A stretch of DNA of 28,820 bases, taken from contig NW_014577356.1 of NCBI RefSeq assembly GCF_000485595.1, positions 38,774 to 67,593 on the forward strand. The letters run 5' to 3'. The notes below the pieces were generated by a model. The model did not search any database. It saw only the letters and a list, made by a program, of their open reading frames with translations, and was not told the DNA's origin. Within the stretch, counting starts at the first letter, position 1. Each line of letters begins with the position of its first letter. This document shows, in pieces, positions 1 to 9,719 of the stretch. The DNA comes from Priapulus caudatus (taxonomy: Eukaryota; Priapulida; Priapulimorpha; Priapulimorphida; Priapulidae). A program made the position numbers and the translations under genes.

Positions 1-2417
1 ACGAGCTGAAAAAAAGCTAGCGAGATGACCTGCGCTTAGCAGCAGCGAGCCCACCTGCGCTCTCTCCTTCTCGCAAGACGCGACTCGACTCGAATCGCTG
101 ACTGGACTGCGCCCTCGAGTACTATCAGGTAGACCGACGCGTACAGTGTACGGAATCCCAGAGGTTAGACTCCATCAGACATGATGTAACATGAGATACA
201 GGAAAGCCCGCCTGGGTGATACTTCGAAGCTAGATCAGCCATCGGCGCTAACCCCCCCCTCTCCCTCACCTCCTCCCCTTTCTCCCCGGCCTCGCTCTCC
301 CTCTTCCGCGCGGTTCGGTCTCACTTCGACGATCGCCACGCGATTCTCCGCTCTTAGCCACGCGTTGCTCGTCCCTCCCTCCCCCCTATCTCTCCCATCC
401 CACAACTCACTAGGATCGAGTCGCTGGAGCGCAGCACGCTCTCATTCACGAGCGAGCACGTTAGCCAGCACGAGCGCCGTCAGTCCGACCCAGTCTACCC
501 TCCGCCGTCCGCCCCTCGCGACATCGCTACAGTCAATCAAAGATGCACGTAGGAAGCGAGTCTACTGCGCCTGTCTACAGGCGACTCGCTCCTGGTCGGT
601 GACCCAGGGCGCGACGACCGTGACGGCGCACGGGTTCGATCACGAAACGGTACGCTGTCACTATGTAGCTTGATATACCAGCAGCTAACCGTCGGCGATC
701 AGCGGAACCGCGGCGGGTGAACGTGCGGAACGCGCGGAAAACCTCTCCGCCGCAATCTCCACCTCGAACTTTGCGGCGGTAGATCGCTGATGAAACCGAC
801 GTCGAAGATTCGGCGGTTGCGTTGTCTGCGGGTCGAAGTCGTGCAACGGCGGCCAATTCAGACCGTGACGTTTTCAGCTGAAAACCGTAGCAAGTGCTGT
901 CGGCGTGAGACCAACGTAACTTACCTGCGAGGAAAAGCAGAAAATAATTATACATCTAGTATCTGGCAATGCAGAGTCGTGCTTCAAGCGGAAAACCCGT
1001 AGCAAGTTGCTGCGCGTGAAGCCAGACTGTATTACCTGGCCGGGACAAAAAAACAATGGGGTAATGCACAGAGGGTTTTTCGATGCAGAAAACAACCGGG
1101 AGTATGCAACATTGACAGGACGATGGTAAGGCCGAGGATACGCCTAAAAATGACCAGGGTCAGCCGCGAAAGCAATAAGTAATAATAAACTTAAGGATGT
1201 TAACTAATTGAAGTATTAATAGCTTAGTTGAATTAATCCAAAATTAATGAAAAATGAATGATTTCATATCAGACTTTGCTGCAAACACATAAACTAACAA
1301 ATTCGGACACTGATAAGCTTTACATATAAGGCAAAACCCCTACCCTAATCAGCACGAAACGGAATTGTTTATATTACAAATCTATTGCCTCCATAATGAT
1401 TGGTGAGAAATAGTAAAAATTCCATATCCAAATTTAACCGGTGTCGAGTAACCCGTTGGCATGGTTAACTATGATGCAGCTTACCGTTCCTGTATATCTG
1501 GCTAACGCACCCAGGCCAGTACTCTCACTGTCAATGTCATGACGGTCGAGCTGCAAATTGCAGGCCAGTCTACGAGATATGCCCTTCTCCGTTGCCTTAG
1601 CAACGCTCCGTGCCAATAGAACGCAGCTTTCTGACCAAAAGCAAATTTCCACTTGAGAAAACTGCGCTACCGTAAAAAGCTATTTCTTATTTAAATACTT
1701 TTGCTGCCGAAACCCTCCTCTCGTGTAGCCCCCCTACTTAACCCTTTCTAGCAAAATTCCCTTCTAAATCGCGCCACCTTAAAAGCGTTCAATATCCTTA
1801 TATCTTCCAGTACAACTGTGAAGCCCTTACTGCCAACAGCCTTTAAACACTCCGGCTTGCCATCTTTAACTTAACTTTACTTTATCCTCTTGGTCCCCGC
1901 CCGATGGACATGAGCGTCTGTGGCCTGCACCTTTCCTACCTGGAATATTGAACTCCTGACTACGCCGTCGCCAGCATTCGATGGGTGTGGTCCCACCGGC
2001 TCGAAATCGTCGCACCATGAACACGTGGAACTTCTCATGCCAGGAACCTGATTTGACTTGGTAGCCATGGCGTTGATCATGCGTAAATCGCGCCTGTTGA
2101 CATCTAGCGCGTGTAGCACGTGGCATCGCAATCTGCAATGGGAGCTAGGCCATTCAGTCAACGCTCAATTAGCTTCATGTGTATTAATAGTAGCTAGCGA
2201 TAAACGACCCAAAGAATCACTGCACGTAAAAAAATAGTGCACGTATGTGCAAAACTAGTGATGCGAGTACTATAGGTATATATAAATATAGAAGAAAAAA
2301 CACACGGACACCAATGACGACAATGTTCATTCTGTTGTCGTTGTACAGCCTGATGAGGAGACATACTCTCAAAAGCTTGTTTTTTTAAACTTGAATTTTT
2401 AAACAGAAATATTTCTA

Positions 2418-2419
<2 letters not shown>

Positions 2420-2456
<37 letters not shown>
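2420..2456. repeat. AT microsatellite (left arm)
   Basis: A (AT)n run; its partner in the right arm is at about 7480-7512. Confidence 0.85.
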
Positions 2457-2460
<4 letters not shown>

Positions 2461-2709
2461 AAGGTTTAATCTATAGGCTACAATAGTTAATAAGTATTTA
2501 ATGAAACTAATAGATAATAATATATCATAGACTTGGTAACGTATTGTAATTACTGCTTAGCGGCACGACAATACCACCTCTGTTGGAACGTAGAGAGTCA
2601 GCCTGCTCACCGAGAGTGCGTCATTGTAAAGGCTTTCACACCACCGCTCTGGCCAAGATTGGATTCAACTAAAACGAAAAAGAATACATTGTTGCGGATC
2701 TGTCCACAT

Positions 2710-3080
2710 TCTGTGATGTTATCTTATCGTATTGTGCGATTCTGTGATCATATTATCGTAATGTACTATATCATGCAATACCATGATATTATCACATCAT
2801 ATCGTGCAATTCAGTGATATTATCACATCATATCGTGCAATACCATGATATTATCACATCATATCGTGCAATACCATGATATTATCACATCATATCGTGC
2901 GCAATTCAGTGATATTACTCACATCAATATGCGTGCAAATTCAGTGATAGATCACATCATATTCGTGCAATTCTGTTATATTATTCGTGTCCTATCATGC
3001 AATTCTATTCTAGTGCTATTTATTGTATCATATGCGCTATTTCTGTGACATTATAATATCAGATCGTGTAATTCGTTATA
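2710..3080. repeat. AT-rich satellite, left-arm counterpart
   Basis: The reverse-orientation partner of 6905-7240: repeated catcatatcgtgcaataccat and ttcagtgatattatc, period about 31 bp with indels. Copy number and half-unit composition differ from the right arm. Confidence 0.8.
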
Positions 3081-4243
3081 TTATCGCACATCTCACCGGG
3101 CATCATGCGGAAGCGCGAAGCACGAAACCTGACTCGTGAAGTACGGGAAAGTTTCACGTTGCGTCGCTCAGTAAGTCCCAGACGTCACCGACTTCGGTCC
3201 GATGAGGTTCATGGACGACGTATTTGGACGACAGACATTGCTCATACTGGACAGATCCGTCTCTCGCAGTGTCGCGCGTGATCCCACTCCCCACGCGTGC
3301 GTGTACTGCGACGTCGCAGACACCATGAAGTAAGCTCGCGACGCAGCGACGAGAAACGCGACGTCAAGCGATTACTAATTAATTAGTATCTAAGATTATA
3401 ATTACTATAACTTATAATTATATAATATCTAATTATTATACTCTTAAATATACGATAACTGCGTCGCGATGAAGACTCGACGTGTTATGAGCGAATTCCA
3501 CCCACTCCACTTTTATAAATCTCTCTTATAATAAATCTAAATTAATACGCTCTTAACTATTAAATAAACGAATCATATAGTGTATTCATATAGATAATTA
3601 CTGAATTAATTCCCTAACTTATATTATTATCAATATATGAGAGATATTTTCTCACAAAAGATTACTAGCATTAATAATTATTATGCTGCAACACTCCCAA
3701 ACCTAATACTATATCCTAGTCAACCTATCCCTATCTATCGCAGGCGCGACCATCGCGGCGCGGCACTTCTCACCGTTCTCCTCCATGCGCCCACGAGCTG
3801 CAGTCGTTCTCGGTAGCCGCCGTGGTGATAAGCAGACCCCTGTGACGATGGTGCCCACCGCGCACGTCCACGTCGTTAGCACACAGGTACTGAAGCAGGT
3901 TCACGACCTCTGCTCCCTTAGACTGTCATCGTCGTCATCGTCGTCGTCGGGAAAGACGACAGAAATATATATATATAAAAAATAAATAAATAAAAATATA
4001 AAATGTAAGAAAATATAATATAGTTAAATATATAGTTATACACATATAAAGATATATGCGTCACACGAGATCCTGACCGAGTTCTATGATACTTTTTCCC
4101 TGCCAGAATTCTGCGTTTTTTTGGGGGGGAGGGAGGGTCGCGTCTTGCGCGACTTTGGGGAGGAGTGGACGTGGGGATGAGAAGTTGCGTTTATGGTGTC
4201 GCTAGCAAACATCCTTGACGAGTCGCTTTCAATATGGTTATCA

Positions 4244-4272
4244 ACCTATATATATATATATATATATATATA

Positions 4273-4314
<42 letters not shown>
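4244..4314. repeat. Compound (TA)n-(GA)n microsatellite
   Basis: About 28 bp of TA followed by about 40 bp of GA near the centre of the inverted repeat. No equivalent is seen in the plus-strand copy. Confidence 0.9.
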
Positions 4315-4316
<2 letters not shown>

Positions 4317-4902
4317 ATGATCGAGGCAGTGTTTTTTGTCCAACTTGAGTATCAAAGGAACCCCTCAAATTCAGGACGAGATAACATACCAATAGAAAAA
4401 TTATAAAAACGAATGATCGACTTAAATTGACGCATCATGAGATCTAGTAAATAACCATCAAATCACCAAATCACTAATGACAATAATAATAATAGTGAAG
4501 ATTTCACTCGCAGACTCACCACAGTTTCGACTTGGCAAGAGACGACATGTCGACGACACAGACACCCTCGCGACAAGCTGCATATTCCACCGATACGTCG
4601 TCAAACCACGCTGGCTTACCAAACGTCTCCTGTGTTAGCCTAGTCTTCTGTACCGCTGCAGGTACAATTACAGACAAGTGATCATGCTATCGGCCATTTT
4701 GTGATGTTGTCGTGACATCAGTACACTTTGTTTAGACATAGATGAACATTTTTTATCGATTAAAAAATACCTCTAATATTATTATTTATTAATATTAATT
4801 ATTTATTATTAGGAAAAATCTATGTTCTTATACGCAGGTTTTTACTGTACTATTAATACAGATGAGCTATTGAGCTTGACTGATGGCCTAGCTCCCTTGC
4901 AG

Positions 4903-5982
4903 ATTGCGATGCACGTGTACCACGCGCTGATGTCAACAGGGCGCGATTACGGCATGATCAACGCTGGCTACCAAGCAATCAGGTTCCTGCGCATTGAGAA
5001 GTTCCACGTGTCATGGGGCGAAGATTTCGACCGGTGGACCACACCCATCGAATGTGGCACGGCGTTCAGGGTCAAATTCCAGGTAGGCAAGGGGGCAGGC
5101 CACAGCCCTATGTCCCATCGGGGGACCAAGAGGATAAAGTAAGTAATTAAGATGGCAAGCCGAGAGTGTTTAAGGCTGGTTTGGCAGTAAGGGCTTCACG
5201 TTGCTGGAAGATATAAAGGTATGATTGAAGGCTTTAAGGTGGGCATTAGGAAGGAATTTTGCTAGAAAGGGTTTAAGTAGGGGTGGCTACAGAGAGGAGG
5301 GTTTCGGGCAGCAAAGTATTAAATAAGAAATGGCTTTAAGTAGCGAGTTTTCTCAAGTGGAAATTTGCATTTTTTGGCTTCAGAAAGCTGCGTTCATTGG
5401 CAAGGGAGCGTTGCTAAGGCAACGGGAAGAAGGCATATCTCGTAGACTGGTGCAATTTCAGCTCGACCGTCATGACATTGACAGTGACTACTGGCCCTGG
5501 GGTGGTGAGCCCATATACAGGAACGGTAAGCTGCATTCATAGTAACCATGCCAACCGTTACTACGACACCTGTAATTGGAATGGAATTTTTACATTTCCC
5601 AATATTTGAGCAATATATTGATAATAAACAGATTCGTTTCGTGTGATTAGAGTAGGGATGTTTTGCCATATGTAAGCTTATCAGTGTCAATATGTAGTTT
5701 AGGTTTGAGCAAAGTCTATGAAATCATTCATTATTCATTAATTTTGATTATCAATAACTATTAATACTTCAATTATTAACATCCTTAATTATTAATTGCA
5801 TTTCGCTGACCCTGGTCGTTAGGCGTATCCCGGCCACCATCGTCCTGCAATGTGCCTACCCGTTGTTTTCCCATCGAAAAACCTCTGTGCATTACCCCTT
5901 GTTTTCCCGGCAGGTAAGTACGTTGGCCTCACGCGCAGCACTTGCTACGGTTTCACGCTGAAACGCACGATCTGCATTGGCA
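4903..5982 (+). pseudogene. Extra plus-strand copy of the last exons of the PDPR-like paralog
   Basis: The exon at 4903-5082 is open, exactly 180 bp like the main gene's 15465-15644 exon, and encodes IAMHVYHALMSTGRDYGMIN through FRVKFQ (donor gtaggc). The exon at 5384-5525 is open (FIGKGALLRQREEGISRRLV through WPWGGEPIYRNG, donor gtaagc). The start of the C-terminal exon lies at 5914 to about 5980 (KYVGLTRSTCYGFTLKRTIC). It breaks off there into an intron-like atattaattataata, followed by the upstream exon at 6013. The frame is intact but the context is out of gene order. Confidence 0.75.
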
Positions 5983-6904
5983 GATATTAATTATAATAGA
6001 CGACGATGACAGTCTAAGGGAGCAGAGGTCGTGAACCTGCTTCAGTACCTGTGTGCTAACGACGTGGACGTGCCGGTGGGCACCATTGTTCACACGGGTC
6101 TGCTTAATCACCATGGCGGCTACGAGAACGACTGCAGCCTCGTGCGCATGGAGGAGAACCGGTGAGAGGTGCCGCGCAGCGATGGTCGCCCTGCGGATAG
6201 ATAGGGATAGGTTACCTAGGATATAGATTAGGTTTGGGAGTATCAGCATAATAATTCATGTAATCATTTTGTGAAAACATATACTCTCATATATTATAAT
6301 AATATAATTAGGGAATTAATTCAAGTAATTATTATATGAATACATACACTCTCATATATTATAAGAGTATAGTTAGAGAATTAAACACATATAGATTACG
6401 TTTATTAAAGTAAGAGCGTATTAATTTAGATTATTAAAGAGAGATTATAAAAGTGGAGTGGAGTAATTCGCTCATAACACGTCGAGTCTTCATTGCGCGA
6501 CGCAGTTATCGTATATTATGAATAACGTGTAGTAATTATCTCGTATATTATAAGAGTATAATAATTAGAGTATTATATAATTATAAGTTATAGTAATTAT
6601 AACTTAATAACTAATTAATTAATTAGTTATAGTAATTCGCTCTCGTCGCGCGTCGCAGTTACTTCATGGTGTCGCCGACGTCGCAGTACACGCACGCGTG
6701 GGAGTGGATCACGCGACACCTGCCCGAAGACGGATCTGTGCAGATGAGCAACGTGTCGTCCAAATACGTCGTCATGAACCTCATCGGACCGAAGTCGGTT
6801 GACGTCCTGCGACTTCTGAGCGACGCCAACGTTGACAACTTCCCGTACTTCACGAGTCAGGTTCGTGCTTCGCTCCGCATGATGCCCGGGAGAATGCGAT
6901 GATA

Positions 6905-7240
6905 ATATAACAGAATTACACGATATGATACTATAATGTCACAGAATAGCGCAATATGATACAATAATAGCACAGAATAGAATTGCATGATATGACACGA
7001 TAATATCACAGAATTGCACGATATGATGTGATAATAGCACAGAATAGAATTGCATGATATGACACGATAATATCACAGAATTGCACGATATGATGTGATA
7101 ATAGCACAGAATAGAATTGCATGATATGACACGATAATATCACAGAATTGCACGATATGATGTGATAATAGCACAGAATAGTATTGCATGATATGACACG
7201 ATAATATCACAGAATTGCACGATAAGATAACATCACAGAA
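6905..7240. repeat. AT-rich satellite, about 67-bp period (two ~33-bp half units)
   Basis: At least four repeats alternate atcacagaattgcacgat and agcacagaatagaattgcat, each followed by atga. The half units differ by an inserted aatag. It lies in an intron of the plus-strand paralog. Confidence 0.85.
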
Positions 7241-8876
7241 TGTGGGACAGGATCGGCAAACAATGTATCTTTTTCATTTAGTTGATCAATCTTGGCCAGA
7301 GCGGTGGTGTGAAAGCCTTACACATGACGCACTCTGGTGAACCAGGCTGGACTCTCTACGTTCCAACAGAGGACTCATTGTCGATGCGGCTAAGCAGTAT
7401 TACAATACGTCTACCATCTATGATATATGTATTATCTATTATTTATTAACTACTTATTAACTATTTAGCCTATAGTTAACCTTATATATATATATATATA
7501 TACTATATATAGTATATATAGAAACTAATATTTCTTGTTTAAAATTCAAGCTTTAAAATAAAAACAATGTTTGAGAGTATGTCTCCTCATCAGGCTGATA
7601 GCAATGACAAACAGAATGGAACATTGTCGTATTGGTGTGTCCGCAACTGTGTTTTTGCTTCTATATTTATATAATACCTATAGTTTCTCGCATATCAGCA
7701 GTTTTGCTAGGCATACGTGCCTATTAGTGCGTGATTCTTTGGCGCGATTTATCAGCTAGCTACTACTGAATACAGCATGAGCTAATTGAGCTTGACTGAA
7801 TGGCCTAGTCCCTGCAGATTGCGATGCCACGGTACACGCGCTAGATGTCAACAGGGCGCGATTAACGCATGATCACGCTGGCTCCAAGCAATCAGGTTCT
7901 GCGCAGTTGAGAAGTTCCACGTTGCATGGTGCGCGATCTTCGACCGGTTGAGACCACAGCCCGATCGATGTGGCCACGGCGTTCAGGAGTCAAATTCCAG
8001 GTGAAGCGTGGCAGGCCACAGCCTATGTCCATTCGGGGGGACAAGAGGATAAAGTAAAGTAATTAGATGGCAAGCCGAGAGTGTTGGTGAGAGCTGTTTG
8101 GCAGTATAGGCCTTCAACGATTGGCTGGAAGATATATTAAAGGTATGATTGAAGCTTAGGTGGGCCATTAGAAGGAATTTTGCTAGAAAGGGTTAAGTAG
8201 GGGGTTACACGAGAGGCACGGGTTTCGGGCAGAGAAAGTATTAAATAAGAAATAGCTTTTATACGGTAGCGCAGTTTTTCAAGGGAATTTCATTTTTTTG
8301 CTTCCAGAAAGCTGCGTTCATTGGCAAGGGAGCGTTGCTAAGGCAACGGGGTAGAAGGCATATCTCGTTGAGACTCGGCCTGCAATTTGCAGCTCGACCG
8401 TCATGACAGTTGACACTGACTCTGGCCTGGGGGGTGAGCCATGTATACAGCGAACGTTAAGCTGCATTCATAGTAACCCATGCGCAACCGTTACTCGACA
8501 CCGTAATTTGGAATGGAATTTTTACATTTCCAATCATTATGAGCACTAATTGATAATAAAACAGCATTCCAGTTTCGTGCTGATTAGAGTAGGGGATGTT
8601 TGCCCATATGTAAGGCCTCTATCAGTGTCCGAATATGTTAGCTTTAGGTTGCAGCAAAGTCTGATATGAAATATTCATTATTTCATTAATTTTGGATTAA
8701 TTCAATAACTATTAATACTTCAAATTATGTTACATCCTTAATTATTTAATTGCATTTCGCTCGACCCTGGGTCGTGTTAGGCCGTATCCCGCCACCATCG
8801 TCCTGCAAATGGCCCCTACCCCGTTGTTTTCCATCGAAAAACCTCTGTGCATTACCCCATTGTTTCCCGGGCCAGG

Positions 8877-8952
8877 TAATACGTTCTGGCGCACGCGCAG
8901 CACTTGCTACGGTTTCACGCTGAAACGCACGATCTGCATTGGCAGATATTAA
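8877..8952 (+). repeat. Partial duplicate of the C-terminal exon with its 3' splice site
   Basis: The sequence cggtttcacgctgaaacgca occurs here and again at about 9016-9035, each behind a ccaggtaa/gcaggtaa acceptor. The same partial duplication is seen in the left arm (about 945-1030) and at the end of the central copy (5914-5982), so it predates the inverted arrangement. Confidence 0.75.
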
Positions 8953-9317
8953 TTATAATTATTTTCGCTTTCCCGGCAGGTAAGTACGTTGGCCTCACGC
9001 GCAGCACTTGCTACGGTTTCACGCTGAAACGCACGGTCTGCATTGGCGCCGTGCACGACTTCGACCCGGACACACGCAACCGCCGAATCTTCGACGTCGG
9101 TTTCATCACGGATCCCGCCGCAAAGTTCGAGGTGGAGATTGCGGGGAAGAGGTTCCGCGCGTTCCCGCACGTTCACCCGCCGCGCGTTCCCGCGATCGCG
9201 ACGGAGCTGGGAACCAAGTACAAGTACAAGCCGACCGTCGTGACGACGTCGCGTACGTCGTCGCTGTAGACGCGAGCGAGTCGCTGTAGACAGGAGTGAG
9301 TCAGTGCATTGATTGAT

Positions 9318-9540
9318 GAGGATGTCCAGGGGAGGAGGGAGGGAGGGAGAGGGTTGCTCTAACGTCATCGCTGTGAATGAGAGCGAGTTGGTCAGCGATC
9401 GACCTAGTGAGTTTGGAGGGAGAGAAGGGGGAGGGAGGGAGAGAAGGGGAAGGAGGGAGGGAAGGGGGAGGGAGGGAGAGAAGGGGGAAGAGAGAGAGGG
9501 AGGGGGAGAAGGGGGAGGAGGGAGGGAGAGGGGGGGAGTC
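9318..9540. repeat. Purine-rich GGGA/GGAGA tract downstream of the paralog's stop codon
   Basis: Nearly pure G/A over most of its length, with many runs of three or more Gs, so it could form G-quadruplexes or triplex DNA. The left arm has a shorter C/T counterpart at about 240-400. Frames through it are low-complexity artefacts. Confidence 0.85.
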
Positions 9541-9719
9541 TAGCGAGGTGATTAGCTTGACGTAACCAGGGGTTCATAATTAATGATACATTTGTCATTA
9601 TTAACCCTTGACGTAACGTAGGTTGTCACTGTAGACTCGAGCGAGTCAGTCAGCGATCGAGTAGAGAGTCCGGGGGAAGGAGAGAGGGAGGTGGTGTGTA
9701 ACGAGATGCTTAGCTTGTA

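Larger units (their letters stand above)
575..4655 (-). pseudogene. 3' half of a PDPR-like paralog, minus strand, largely indel-broken
   Basis: Exon remnants in gene order: 4520-4655 (intact; GKPAWFDDVSVEYAACREGV, ending VVDMSSLAKSKL), 3774-3922 (GGYEND exon, net 149 bp but frame-shifted inside), about 3127-3331 (YFMVSP exon), about 1935-2120 (IAMHVYHAL exon), about 1490-1645 (FIGKGALL exon), and about 600-1025 (C-terminal exon, its first part present twice). Relative to the plus-strand copies nearly every exon below 4000 carries several one-base indels, so no long frame survives. The exon at 4520-4655 ends in phase 2 while the next needs phase 0, so their splicing is not reconciled. The exon corresponding to 16170-16259 of the main gene was not found. 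Confidence 0.75.
6013..9269 (+). pseudogene. 3' half of the PDPR-like paralog, plus-strand arm of the inverted repeat
   Basis: The exon at 6013-6161 is open, 149 bp, the same length and phase as main-gene exon 17559-17707 (AEVVNLLQYLCANDVDVPVG through GGYENDCSLVRMEEN). It splices in phase to 6659-6860 (YFMVSPTSQYTHAWEWITRH through FPYFTSQ). After a satellite come indel-ridden counterparts of the 180-bp exon (about 7818-8001) and the FIGKGALL exon (about 8310-8450). The final exon, 8980-9269, is intact and ends at TAG 9267-9269 (GLTRSTCYGFTLKRTVCIGA through FEVEIAGKRFRAF). It may be a real gene whose middle is poorly sequenced. Confidence 0.7.

Noticed and set aside
191-673. 160-codon plus-strand frame
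   Set aside because: Pro/Ser/Arg-rich translation of a C/T tract on the antisense of the paralog's terminal exon; no domain, no splice or start support.
2710-3080. About 31-bp regularly spaced repeats resembling a CRISPR array
   Set aside because: No unique spacers; the units are contiguous AT-rich satellite, mirrored at 6905-7240, in a metazoan gene context.
4215-4406. 63-codon frame with YIYIYI and RERERE runs
   Set aside because: Translation of the TA and GA microsatellites.
8904-9289. Independent overlapping genes in several frames over the paralog's last exon
   Set aside because: Only one frame (8980-9269) matches the PDPR family; the others are shadows of GC-rich coding sequence.
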